Part shown: positions 1-7,246 of the stretch, piece after piece
Numbering within the stretch: position 1 is the first letter of the stretch
Layout: each line of letters starts with the position of its first letter
Source of the DNA: Gammaproteobacteria bacterium
GTDB taxonomy: Bacteria > Pseudomonadota > Gammaproteobacteria > Natronospirales > REEB76
NCBI GenBank assembly: GCA_027317045.1
Contig: DAHVFI010000219.1
Location: forward strand, 1 to 9,505
Direction of reading: 5' to 3'
DNA: 9,505 bases
Made by a program: the position numbers and the translations under genes
The notes under the pieces: generated by a model
What the model was told of the DNA's origin: nothing
The model's input: the letters and a program-made list of their open reading frames with translations, nothing else
The model's database searches: none

Positions 1-2
1 AC

Positions 3-197
3 ACGGTGTTGTCCCGTGACCGGCTCATGGAGTTGCTGCGCGGGCACGAAAGTAATACCCCCTTTGACCGCAGCATGGACGTGCAGGTAAGCCGCCTGCG
101 TCAGCGGCTGCGGGACGATGGCCGTAATCCAGGCATCATCCGCGCGGTGCGCGGCGAGGGTTATGTGTTCGCATTGCCCGTGGAGGTTGAAAAGTAA
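3..197 (+). CDS. Response regulator, OmpR family, C-terminal part (partial, 5' end outside window)
   Basis: Only the last 64 residues are visible; the reading frame is open to the left edge, so the receiver domain lies outside the window. What remains is the second half of an OmpR/PhoB winged-helix DNA-binding domain. The stretch SRDRLMELLRG, then FDRSMDVQVSRLRQRL (recognition helix) and the wing sequence VRGEGYVF match the OmpR subgroup closely. The protein would bind promoter DNA once its receiver aspartate is phosphorylated. The stop codon TAA shares its last A with the ATG of the following histidine kinase, so the two are almost surely one operon and a cognate pair. OmpR itself is the nearest well-known relative, but the regulon cannot be read from this fragment, so no symbol is given. 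Confidence 0.9.
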   Translation, partial: TVLSRDRLMELLRGHESNTPFDRSMDVQVSRLRQRLRDDGRNPGIIRAVRGEGYVFALPVEVEK

Positions 198-1555
198 TGC
201 GCCTGTTGCCACGATCACTGTTCGGTCGTCTGGTGCTGGTGCTGATCGCCGGGCTCATCGTGGCGCAAATCGTCGCCACGCTGCTCAGCCTGCAGGAGCG
301 CGACCAGGCGCTGGTGGTCTTCAGCAATCAGCAATGGGCGCAGCGCGATGCCGATGCCGTGCGCCTCATGGAAAGTCTGCCGGACAGCGAGCGCGGCCAG
401 GTGGCGGGTATCCTGACGTCGCCGCGGCTTACGGTGGCGCTCACGAGCGCCGCAGACGAAACACCCGGCGCTATGCCGCCGGACGCCAGCGCCGCGGAAT
501 TTCAGGCGCAATTGCGCCGGCAGCTTCCGGGACATGTGGTGCGCGGCTACATGCTGCACGTGCCGGTTCCGCGGCAGGAGCGCACGGCCTTTGAATTGGG
601 TTACCGCACCCGCAGCGTCACCCAGGTGCGGCTAAATGACGGCCGCTGGGTGCGGTTTGATTACCTGCGGCCGCTGCGGCTGGCCGGCTGGCCCTATCCG
701 CTGCTGGTGGACATCCTGGTGCTGCTGGTTGCGGTCATCCTGTTGTCGCTCATCGCGGTGCGCTGGATGACCCGCCCCCTTTCGGCGTTGTCGGCCGCGG
801 CACACGCACTCGGCCGCGACCTGCGCCGCCCACCGGTGCCGGAAACCGGTCCCACGGAAGTGCGTAATGCGGCGCGTGCCTTCAATGACATGCAGACCCG
901 GCTGGTACGTTATGTGGAGGATCGCACGCGTCTCCTGACCGCCATTTCCCACGATCTCAAGACCCCGATAACGCGCATGCGGCTGCGGGCGGAGTTGCTG
1001 GAAGACGAGACTCTCAAAGGCAAACTGGTGCGCGACCTGCAGGACATGGAGAACATGACCAACGCCACCCTGGATTTCCTGCGCGGCCTCGAAGTGAACG
1101 AAACATCGCAACCCATTGATCTGATGGCGCTGCTGGAAAGCGTGCAGTCAGACGCGGTCGAAACCGGACAGCCGGTAAGCCTGCAAGGCAACGTCAGCCA
1201 TTTTTTCGCCGGCCGGCCCCAGGCTCTGCGACGCTGTCTTGAGAACCTGATCGGCAACGCGGTGCGCTACGGCAAGCAGGCGGCGATCAGCGTGGAGGAC
1301 AGCGGCGCGACGATTAACATTCGTGTCCGTGATGCCGGCAAGGGCATACCCGAGGCTCAGCTGGAAAAGGTTTTCGAACCCTATTACCGCCTGGAGGAAG
1401 CCCGCAGCCAGGCAGGCGGCGGCACCGGTCTGGGTCTGGGCATCGCCCGCAACATCGCCACCCTGCATGGCGGCACGCTGACGCTGCGCAATCATCCCGA
1501 GGGGGGCTTGGAAGCCGTGCTGAGCCTGCCGCGAGGCAAAGAAGGTGAGGGGTGA
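197..1555 (+). CDS. EnvZ-like membrane sensor histidine kinase
   Basis: This 452-residue protein is a complete class I sensor kinase that would autophosphorylate and pass phosphate to the OmpR-type regulator encoded just upstream. Transmembrane segment 1 lies at about residues 11-32 and segment 2 at about 167-189, enclosing a periplasmic sensor region of roughly 135 residues. A HAMP linker follows (about 190-240). The H-box SHDLKTPITR carries the phospho-acceptor His252. The ATP-binding domain shows the N-box ENLIGN (349-354), the G1 box DAGKGIP (from Asp379), an F-box (FEPYYRLEE) and the G2 box GTGLGLG (from residue 409). Length matches E. coli EnvZ (450). A GGAGG ribosome-binding site at 182-186 sits 10 nt before the ATG, and the TAATG overlap suggests translational coupling. 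The periplasmic part has no recognisable fold to me, so the stimulus is unknown. The last residues (KEGEG) are encoded by a G-rich repeat. Confidence 0.93.
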   Translation: MRLLPRSLFGRLVLVLIAGLIVAQIVATLLSLQERDQALVVFSNQQWAQRDADAVRLMESLPDSERGQVAGILTSPRLTVALTSAADETPGAMPPDASAAEFQAQLRRQLPGHVVRGYMLHVPVPRQERTAFELGYRTRSVTQVRLNDGRWVRFDYLRPLRLAGWPYPLLVDILVLLVAVILLSLIAVRWMTRPLSALSAAAHALGRDLRRPPVPETGPTEVRNAARAFNDMQTRLVRYVEDRTRLLTAISHDLKTPITRMRLRAELLEDETLKGKLVRDLQDMENMTNATLDFLRGLEVNETSQPIDLMALLESVQSDAVETGQPVSLQGNVSHFFAGRPQALRRCLENLIGNAVRYGKQAAISVEDSGATINIRVRDAGKGIPEAQLEKVFEPYYRLEEARSQAGGGTGLGLGIARNIATLHGGTLTLRNHPEGGLEAVLSLPRGKEGEG

Positions 1556-1574
1556 GGAGTGCGAGGTGAGGGGG
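1544..1574 (+). repeat. Short G-rich GGTGAGG direct repeat across the kinase stop codon
   Basis: Three exact GGTGAGG units are visible at 1544-1550, 1551-1557 and 1565-1571, with a degraded unit (AGTGCGAGG) between the second and third, ending in a run of Gs. The array starts inside the histidine kinase gene, supplies its TGA stop and runs into the non-coding 1556-1678 gap. Repeats of this look occur between genes in a number of proteobacteria, but I cannot check whether this one recurs elsewhere in the genome. The remaining gap up to 1678 contains no gene and no convincing terminator. Confidence 0.6.
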
Positions 1575-1678
1575 TTAAGAATGATCCACGACGCCCGGCA
1601 CCCGGGGCAGAAGCGGTGTTGCAAACTGCGATGGGCTGTATGCGTGGCGAGTGCCGCTGCTCCTAAATCCAAGACCGG

Positions 1679-2755
1679 TCAGCGTTCACCGCACGCTCGC
1701 GCTGACATCAGCTCGTCAAGTTTGGTGGTCACGTCTTCCACTGTGATTAAATCCATGGCGCGTGGATCACGCACCCGCGTTCCCCATGGCGCCTTTTCAG
1801 CATCCATGCGATTGAATTTGAGCATGGCCTCGGGATAACGGTCCACACGCCAGCGCTGACTCAGGTAGGGGCCGGCGCGGTCCGGGTTGGTGGCTGCATA
1901 CAGGCCGATCACCGGCGTGCCGGCGGCGGTTGCCATATGCACCGGTCCGGAGTCCGGCGAAATCAACGCCGTGGCGCGAGCCAGCAGCGCCAGCAACTGC
2001 TTGAGGTTGGTCCGGCCGATCAGATCCACCGGCCGGGAATGCGCGGCGGCCAAAATTGCGTTGCCGTAGTCGCGCTCCGCCTGGCTCGGTCCGCCGCTGA
2101 GCAGCACCCGCAGACCGAGTTTCTCCGCGGCGTAGTCCGCCACCGCGGCATAGCGTTCGGCGCGCCAGTTGCGGAAGTTACGGAAGCGCGCGTTGGCACA
2201 GGGACTGATGACCAGCGCGGGTATGTTATCCGGTATCTGTTCGCGGGCAAATGCTTGCGCCTGCGCAGGAATCGGAATATCCCAGCGCAGCACCCGCTGC
2301 GTGACGCCACAGGTTTCGGCGAAGCCGAAGAAACTGTCCATTACATGCTGGCGCGGTCTATACGGGATGCGCCGGTTGGTGAACAGCCATTGGTAATCGT
2401 GAGCCCGCACCCGGTCGAAACCGAGTTTTACCGGAGCCCGCACGGCGAATACGCTCGCCAGGCTGGCACGCAGGGACATTTGCATGTGCAGTAATAAATC
2501 GAAGCGCCGTCCGTGCAGGGTTCGGCGCAATTCGCGGTAAGCACCGAGGCCTTTGGATTTATCGAAGATGATAAACTCAATGCCGGGGATATCCCCCACC
2601 AGGGCCGCTTCCAGCCGGCCGATGATCCAGGTAAAACGCGTCTCTGGCCACGCCGCTTGCAAGCTGCGTACCACCGGCAGGGTGTGACAGACATCGCCAA
2701 CTGCCGACAGGCGTAGGATGCAAGCGGAAGTCGGCGGTTGCGGCGTTTGGGGCAT
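1679..2755 (-). CDS. Glycosyltransferase family 9 protein (LPS heptosyltransferase-like)
   Basis: The 358-residue product is a GT9 glycosyltransferase of the WaaC/WaaF superfamily, cytoplasmic and probably membrane-associated, expected to transfer heptose from an ADP-activated donor to the growing LPS core. The N-terminal motif LRLSAVGDVCHTLP holds the conserved Asp (Asp21) that acts as catalytic base in WaaC. The C-terminal donor-binding motif SPDSGPVHMATAAGTP begins at about residue 266. Length fits the family (about 320-360). I chose the ATG at 2755 because conserved sequence starts about 10 residues later; a GTG at 2776 would add 7 residues but would overlap the divergent kdkA start. No good Shine-Dalgarno is visible for either. 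The protein differs enough from E. coli WaaC and WaaF that I do not assign heptosyltransferase I, II or another acceptor. The local donor-making gene hldE supports a heptose role. Confidence 0.85.
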   Translation of the reverse strand: MPQTPQPPTSACILRLSAVGDVCHTLPVVRSLQAAWPETRFTWIIGRLEAALVGDIPGIEFIIFDKSKGLGAYRELRRTLHGRRFDLLLHMQMSLRASLASVFAVRAPVKLGFDRVRAHDYQWLFTNRRIPYRPRQHVMDSFFGFAETCGVTQRVLRWDIPIPAQAQAFAREQIPDNIPALVISPCANARFRNFRNWRAERYAAVADYAAEKLGLRVLLSGGPSQAERDYGNAILAAAHSRPVDLIGRTNLKQLLALLARATALISPDSGPVHMATAAGTPVIGLYAATNPDRAGPYLSQRWRVDRYPEAMLKFNRMDAEKAPWGTRVRDPRAMDLITVEDVTTKLDELMSARACGER

Positions 2756-2760
2756 AACGG

Positions 2761-3474
2761 ATGGCGATACAGACACTCATCAGGAAGCGCGGGTTCATCC
2801 TATACGATGATGCGCACACAAGCCACGCAAGCGAGGAGCTGTTTTCCCCCCGGCATTGGCTCCGGCATGCGTCTTTGCGCGGCGCCGTCGGCGGACGCGG
2901 CAATACCTGGATAGTGTCCGGCGGCAACGATGCATGGGTGTTGCGTCACTATCGCCGTGGCGGCCTGGCCCGGACCTTCAGTCAGGATTATTACCTCTGG
3001 ATGGGGTTGGAGCGCACCCGGCCCTGGCGTGAATGGCGGCTTTTGTCAGCCTTATATAAGGAGGGCCTGCCGGTGCCGCAGCCGGTGGCTGCACAAGTAC
3101 TGCGGTATGGACTTGTCTATCGCGGCGATCTGATCACGCGTCTGATTCCGGATACCCGTTCCCTGGCGGCGCGGCTGCAAGACGCCGGCATCGAAGGCCC
3201 GCCCTGGGAGCGTATCGGCGCCTGCATCCGCCGCTTCCACGACGCGGGCGTGTTTCACGCCGACCTGAATGCTCACAACATTCTTATCGGTGGCCGCAGC
3301 GAGGTCTATCTGGTTGACTTCGACCGCGGTGAACGCCGTTCGCCGGGTGTTTTGTGGCAGCAAGCCAATCTGGCGCGCTTGCAACGCTCGCTGCGTAAGC
3401 TCGCAATCCCCGGCCTTGCAGCAGGCCATGTGTGGCCGTTGCTGTTGAATGGCTATAACAACAAGAGCGTGTGA
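2761..3474 (+). CDS. kdkA: 3-deoxy-D-manno-octulosonic acid (Kdo) kinase
   Basis: KdkA phosphorylates the Kdo residue of Kdo-lipid IVA using ATP, on the cytoplasmic side of the inner membrane. The 237-residue length is close to Haemophilus influenzae KdkA (about 241). Family signatures appear in order: GGRGNTWIV near residue 45, the basic VLRHYRRGGL near residue 60, GLPVPQPVAA near residue 103, the protein-kinase-like catalytic loop HADLNAHN (166-173, catalytic Asp168), and the metal-binding DFD (186-188). The start is fixed by an in-frame TAA immediately upstream (2755-2757), and no other Met occurs before residue 81. There is no clear Shine-Dalgarno, and the start lies 5 nt from the divergent GT9 start, so its promoter or leader must lie within the GT9 coding region. 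The stop is 1 nt from the stop of the convergent acyltransferase gene. Confidence 0.93.
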   Translation: MAIQTLIRKRGFILYDDAHTSHASEELFSPRHWLRHASLRGAVGGRGNTWIVSGGNDAWVLRHYRRGGLARTFSQDYYLWMGLERTRPWREWRLLSALYKEGLPVPQPVAAQVLRYGLVYRGDLITRLIPDTRSLAARLQDAGIEGPPWERIGACIRRFHDAGVFHADLNAHNILIGGRSEVYLVDFDRGERRSPGVLWQQANLARLQRSLRKLAIPGLAAGHVWPLLLNGYNNKSV

Positions 3475-3475
3475 T

Positions 3476-4363
3476 TCATTCGCGCGGAACCTTTTTGAAG
3501 CGGGCATGGCTCCAGAGATATTGCTCCGGCGCGCGACGGATATAGCCCTCCAGCAGCCTGTTGATGCGCAGCGCATCCGCCGCCGGATCGTCCGTGGGGA
3601 AGCCTTCCAGCGCAGGATATATTTCGAGCCGGTAACCGCGATTGCCCGGAAGACGTTCACCGAAAAACGGCACCACCGGCGCCTGACTGGTGTGTGCCAG
3701 ACGGGTGAGAGCCGGATTGGTGGGAGCGGGGATGCCGAAGAACGGCACCATGATGTTGCCCTTGCCGCGGTAGCCCTGATCGATGGCGTACCAGATGGGC
3801 TTGCCTTGCTTGAGGCTCTTGAGCAGCAAGCGTACGTCGTTGCGCGGAATCGCGCGGTCAAACAGACGTTCGCGATTCCTGCGCATAACCTCTTCAATCA
3901 CCGGATTGGGGATGGGCCGGTACATTAAATGCAAATCGGTGTAGAGTCCGAGGATGCGGCCAATCATTTCCAATTGGGTGAAATGACCCGCCAGCAACAA
4001 CACACCATGGCCCTGTGCACGCGCCGCCTGCAGGTGTTCCACGCCGCGCACTTCATATACCAGTCTGCGCAAACGTTTTTCACTCATCCACCAGCACATT
4101 CCGAATTCGATGACGCCCATGCCCAGGGAGGCAAAGTGGTTTTTGGCAATCTTCAAACGCGTGTTTTCCGGCATATCCGCAAAGCACATTTGCAGATTGA
4201 CCAGCGTGACACGCCAGCGGCGGCCGGCAACCAGCCGCAGGAACCGTCCAAGGGTATATCCGATTCCCAGCTGCAGCGGGTACGGACACCACACCATCAG
4301 CCGAATGAAGCCTAGCAGCAGCCAGGTGGACCAGTAACGGGGTTTCAGGAAACGGTATTGCAT
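3476..4363 (-). CDS. lpxL: Lipid A biosynthesis lauroyl (late) acyltransferase, LpxL/HtrB type
   Basis: The 295-residue product is a late acyltransferase that moves an acyl chain from acyl carrier protein to Kdo-lipid IVA at the inner membrane. An N-terminal hydrophobic anchor (about residues 12-45) follows the typical LKPRYWSTW opening. The catalytic HX4E motif is GHFTQLE (His127, Glu132), followed by the conserved MYRPIPNPVIEE block, a WYAIDQGYRGKG block and the C-terminal APEQYLWSHARFKKVP seen in LpxL/HtrB (usual length about 300). I chose the ATG at 4363 because it puts PRYW close to the N-terminus, as in LpxL; an ATG at 4408 would add 15 unconserved residues and has no usable ribosome-binding site. 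It diverges from hldE and converges on kdkA. LpxL rather than LpxM is the better match, but the acyl chain and position cannot be told from sequence. Confidence 0.88.
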   Translation of the reverse strand: MQYRFLKPRYWSTWLLLGFIRLMVWCPYPLQLGIGYTLGRFLRLVAGRRWRVTLVNLQMCFADMPENTRLKIAKNHFASLGMGVIEFGMCWWMSEKRLRRLVYEVRGVEHLQAARAQGHGVLLLAGHFTQLEMIGRILGLYTDLHLMYRPIPNPVIEEVMRRNRERLFDRAIPRNDVRLLLKSLKQGKPIWYAIDQGYRGKGNIMVPFFGIPAPTNPALTRLAHTSQAPVVPFFGERLPGNRGYRLEIYPALEGFPTDDPAADALRINRLLEGYIRRAPEQYLWSHARFKKVPRE

Positions 4364-4392
4364 GTCTGATGCGGTGTTTATGCTAGGGCGCC

Positions 4393-4422
4393 AGTGTAAG
4401 GGCGGCATCCTACCCGGTACAA
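4393..4422 (-). promoter_or_regulatory. Possible promoter of the lpxL-type gene
   Basis: On the minus strand a TTGTAC box (complement of 4417-4422) is followed after 18 nt by TACACT (complement of 4393-4398), which matches TATAAT at 4 of 6 positions. Transcription would start about 20-25 nt before the chosen ATG at 4363. The match is weak and rests on position as much as on sequence. Confidence 0.25.
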
Positions 4423-4445
4423 CTGTCTGGGGCCGCGCAGGCCCA

Positions 4446-4454
4446 TGTTATGAT
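4446..4454 (+). promoter_or_regulatory. Putative extended -10 promoter of hldE-waaA
   Basis: TGTTATGAT reads as an extended -10 element: TG, one base, then TATGAT, which matches the sigma-70 consensus TATAAT at 5 of 6 positions. No good -35 box is present at 16-18 nt, which is usual for extended -10 promoters. The expected start near 4461 leaves a leader of about 27 nt before the hldE ATG, with a GGGG stretch close upstream of that ATG as a weak ribosome-binding site. Confidence 0.45.
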
Positions 4455-4487
4455 GCGGCGCGTTTTCCATGGCTTGCCGGGGTTTGC

Positions 4488-5906
4488 ATGAACATCCGCA
4501 TCCCGCAGTTTGACGGCGTGCGCGTGCTGGTGGCGGGCGATCTGATGCTGGACCGCTACTGGTTCGGCGCCACCGGGCGTATCTCGCCCGAGGCGCCGGT
4601 GCCGGTGGTGCATGTGCACGACACCGAGGAACGCCCCGGCGGCGCCGGCAATGTGGCGGTGAACCTGGCGAGCCTGGGTGTGCGCTGCACGGTACTCGGC
4701 ATCACCGGCGACGACCCGCTCGCCGATACACTCGCAGCCTGCATGGAAAAAAGCGGAGTGCGGTGCAAATTCACCCGTCTCAAGAACGTCGCCACCACCA
4801 CTAAATTGCGGGTGGTGTCGCGCCACCAGCAGTTGATCCGCCTGGATTTCGAGGAGAGTTTCGGCAGTTTTGCCGGCGCACCGCTGCTGCCGGTGTTCAA
4901 GAAAGAGCTGGCGGACGCCGACGTCGTGATCCTGTCGGACTACGGCAAGGGCAGCCTGAGTGCCGTCCAGGATTTGATTGCGGCAGCGCGTGCCGCCAAC
5001 CAGCGAGTGCTGGTGGACCCGAAGGGCCGGGATTTCAGCAAATATAAAGGCGCCACCGCCATCACTCCCAACCTCGCGGAACTGGAAGCGGTGGTGGGCG
5101 AGTGTCCGGACGAGAGCGCCATCGTCAGCAAGGGCGAGAAACTGCGCGACGAACTGGGTCTGACTGCGCTGCTGGTGACACGCGGCGAACACGGCATGAC
5201 CTTGCTGGAATCGCACCAAGCGCCGCTGCACTTGCCCACCCAGGCACAGGAAGTCTCGGATGTCACCGGCGCCGGCGATACGGTGATCGCGCTGCTGGCG
5301 GCCGGGCTGGGCGCGAAACTGAATTTTCCCGAGGCCGCGGCTCTCGCGAATTTCGCCGCCGGTCTGGTGGTGGCGAAACTCGGCGCCGCCACGGTCACGC
5401 CGGTGGAACTGCGGCTGGCCGCTCACAGCCGCAATGGCGACGGAATATTGAGCGAGGCCGCGGTGATAGACGCCGTGGCGCATGCCCGCAGCCAGGGTCA
5501 GCGTATCGTCATGACCAACGGGGTGTTTGACATTCTGCACGCCGGGCACGTGGCGTATCTCACGGAAGCACGCCGGCTGGGCGACCGGCTGATCGTGGCG
5601 GTGAACGATGATGCATCCGTGATGCGCCTCAAGGGTGCGAGCCGGCCCATCAACACGCTGCAAAATCGCATGCAGGTGCTGGCGGCCATGACCAGCGTGG
5701 ACTGGGTGGTGGCGTTTTCCGAGGACACGCCTGAACGGCTCATATGCAAGCTATTGCCGGATATATTGGTTAAGGGCGGGGATTACAAACCTGAGCAGGT
5801 GGCCGGTTACCACTGCGTGACCAAACATGGCGGCCAGGTACGCGTCCTGAAATTCGTGGATGGCGTGTCAACCACAGCCACCATTGAAAAGATCCGCGGA
5901 ATCTAG
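4488..5906 (+). CDS. hldE: Bifunctional D-beta-D-heptose 7-phosphate kinase / D-beta-D-heptose 1-phosphate adenylyltransferase
   Basis: HldE performs two cytoplasmic steps of ADP-heptose synthesis: phosphorylation of D-glycero-beta-D-manno-heptose 7-phosphate at C1, and AMP transfer to the 1-phosphate after GmhB removes the 7-phosphate. The 472-residue product has both domains in the E. coli order (477 residues there). Residues 1 to about 315 form a ribokinase-fold domain with the opening VLVAGDLMLDRYW, GGAGN at 51-55 and DVTGAGDTV containing catalytic Asp264. Residues about 340-472 form a nucleotidyltransferase domain with TNGVFDILHAGH; the HxGH motif is His351-His354. The ATG at 4488 aligns with the E. 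coli N-terminus; the open frame further upstream lacks conserved sequence. waaA follows after 5 nt, so the two are probably co-transcribed. Neither domain appears damaged. Confidence 0.96.
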   Translation: MNIRIPQFDGVRVLVAGDLMLDRYWFGATGRISPEAPVPVVHVHDTEERPGGAGNVAVNLASLGVRCTVLGITGDDPLADTLAACMEKSGVRCKFTRLKNVATTTKLRVVSRHQQLIRLDFEESFGSFAGAPLLPVFKKELADADVVILSDYGKGSLSAVQDLIAAARAANQRVLVDPKGRDFSKYKGATAITPNLAELEAVVGECPDESAIVSKGEKLRDELGLTALLVTRGEHGMTLLESHQAPLHLPTQAQEVSDVTGAGDTVIALLAAGLGAKLNFPEAAALANFAAGLVVAKLGAATVTPVELRLAAHSRNGDGILSEAAVIDAVAHARSQGQRIVMTNGVFDILHAGHVAYLTEARRLGDRLIVAVNDDASVMRLKGASRPINTLQNRMQVLAAMTSVDWVVAFSEDTPERLICKLLPDILVKGGDYKPEQVAGYHCVTKHGGQVRVLKFVDGVSTTATIEKIRGI

Positions 5907-5911
5907 CCCGG

Positions 5912-7186
5912 ATGGCGGTGCGTTTCCTTTACTCCCTCGCTTTGGTGTTGCTCCTGCCATTCGCATTGGTGTGGATGTTTTGGCGCACACTGCGCCAGAC
6001 CGGCCACGCAGACAAGTTTGGCGAGCGTTTCGGCAGTTCCCCGTATCTGCCACGCAATGAAATCATCTGGCTGCACGGCGCTTCGGTCGGCGAGATCCGC
6101 GCCCTGGCCCCGTTGGTGAAGGCATTGCACCGGAATTATCCAAAGCATCCACTGCTGATTACCAGTTTTACCGGTGCCGGCCGCGTTCAGGCCCAGGCAC
6201 TGTTCGGTGAACGAGCGCTGGTGGCGCAACTTCCCTATGATTTGTCTTTCTGCGCGAACCGCTGGCTGAAATGCGTCAGCCCCGTCCTCGGCATCATCAT
6301 GGAAACGGAGATCTGGCCGAATCTGTTCGCGGTCTGCGCACACCGCCGCATCCCGCTGTTGATGGTGAGCGCACGCTTGTCGGAGCGCGGCCTCGAGCGT
6401 TACCGCCGGTTCCCGCGCCTGGTACGCGCGGCGCTTGCCCAGGTGACGGCCATCGCCGCGCAAACCGCAATGGATGCCGACGGTTTTCGGCAACTGGGCG
6501 CTCCAGCGGAGCACCTCTCGGTCATCGGCAATCTCAAATTCGACGTACAGTTCCCCGAATCGCTGCGACAGGAAGGCCGGGCCTTGGGCAGCGCGCTGTT
6601 CGATAAGGCCACGGTGATCGTTGCCGGCAGCACCCACGAAAGCGAGGAGGCACAGGTGTTAGCCGCGTTTCGCAGCGTGCTCGGAAAACACCCGAACTGC
6701 GTATTGGTGCTGGCGCCGCGCCATCCGGAGCGTGCCAACGGCGTTGCCGCACTGATCAACGTTCAGGGATGCGTGTGCCGGCGACGCAGCGCCGGTGAGG
6801 TGCCGCTCAAACCCGGTGAGGTACTGTTGCTGGATACCTTGGGAGAACTCACGCGCTTTTACGCCGCCGCCCATGTGGCCTTCGTCGGCGGCAGCCTGGT
6901 GCCGGCGGGCGGACACAATCTGCTGGAGCCGGCGGCTCTGGGATTGCCGGTGCTGGCGGGCCCGCACCTGCTCAATGTGCGCGATATCGCCGAAATGCTC
7001 AAGGATGCGGGTGGTCTGGTGGTGGTGGAGGACGCCAAAACCCTGGGCGAGGCATTCCTGTGGCTGGTGGGCAATCCCGGTACACGTCAACACATCGGTC
7101 AGGCGGCGCAGCAGACGGTGACCGCCAACCGCGGGGCGCTCGATCAGGCCCTTAAACTCATCGGCACGGCGCTGGCCCATCCATGA
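5912..7186 (+). CDS. waaA: 3-deoxy-D-manno-octulosonic acid (Kdo) transferase
   Basis: WaaA (KdtA) transfers Kdo from CMP-Kdo to lipid IVA, the step that begins the LPS core, at the cytoplasmic face of the inner membrane. The product is 424 residues, the same size as E. coli WaaA. An N-terminal membrane anchor covers about residues 6-24, followed by the family segment DKFGERFG. The motif WLHGASVGE ends in Glu61, corresponding to the catalytic base of this GT30 family. Later come METEIWPN, SARLSERG, GNLKFDVQ, VAGSTHESEE, LAPRHPER and the C-terminal GGSLVPAGGHNLLEPAALG. The ATG lies 5 nt after hldE, inside a probable operon, with only a poor ribosome-binding site, which suggests translational coupling. 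Whether it adds one or two Kdo units cannot be read from sequence; the nearby kdkA hints at one. Confidence 0.96.
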   Translation: MAVRFLYSLALVLLLPFALVWMFWRTLRQTGHADKFGERFGSSPYLPRNEIIWLHGASVGEIRALAPLVKALHRNYPKHPLLITSFTGAGRVQAQALFGERALVAQLPYDLSFCANRWLKCVSPVLGIIMETEIWPNLFAVCAHRRIPLLMVSARLSERGLERYRRFPRLVRAALAQVTAIAAQTAMDADGFRQLGAPAEHLSVIGNLKFDVQFPESLRQEGRALGSALFDKATVIVAGSTHESEEAQVLAAFRSVLGKHPNCVLVLAPRHPERANGVAALINVQGCVCRRRSAGEVPLKPGEVLLLDTLGELTRFYAAAHVAFVGGSLVPAGGHNLLEPAALGLPVLAGPHLLNVRDIAEMLKDAGGLVVVEDAKTLGEAFLWLVGNPGTRQHIGQAAQQTVTANRGALDQALKLIGTALAHP

Positions 7187-7246
7187 ATTGCGCGGCTGGT
7201 GGCCGGGCGATTCAATGGATTTGCATGACCGCCATACCGCAAATAG

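Noticed and set aside
1593..1608. GC-rich self-complementary stretch (GCCCGG ... GGGGC) in the gap after the kinase
   Set aside because: Only about 4 contiguous pairs form cleanly and no T-run follows on either strand, so it is not supported as a terminator.
1148..1672. 174-codon minus-strand open frame overlapping the kinase ATP-binding domain and the following gap
   Set aside because: The kinase frame carries the N, G1, F and G2 boxes here; the opposite frame shows no domain and no ribosome-binding site that I could support.
2774..2776. GTG as an alternative start of the GT9 gene
   Set aside because: It would add seven unconserved residues and overlap the kdkA start, with no ribosome-binding site; the ATG at 2755 fits the family N-terminus better.
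3052..3897. 281-codon minus-strand open frame across the kdkA/lpxL junction
   Set aside because: It overlaps two genes with clear catalytic motifs in other frames, and its own translation is low in family resemblance and compositionally typical of a shadow.
4410..5663. 417-codon open frame on the minus strand opposite hldE
   Set aside because: It is antisense to a fully conserved bifunctional hldE, its protein is rich in His, Arg and Gln with no recognisable motif, and GC-rich genes commonly give such shadow frames.
7219..7244. ATTTGC ... GCAAAT inverted repeat between convergent waaA and tolC
   Set aside because: The position suits a two-way terminator, but the 6-bp stem is AT-rich with a 14-nt loop and no T-run, so it would be weak and may be chance.
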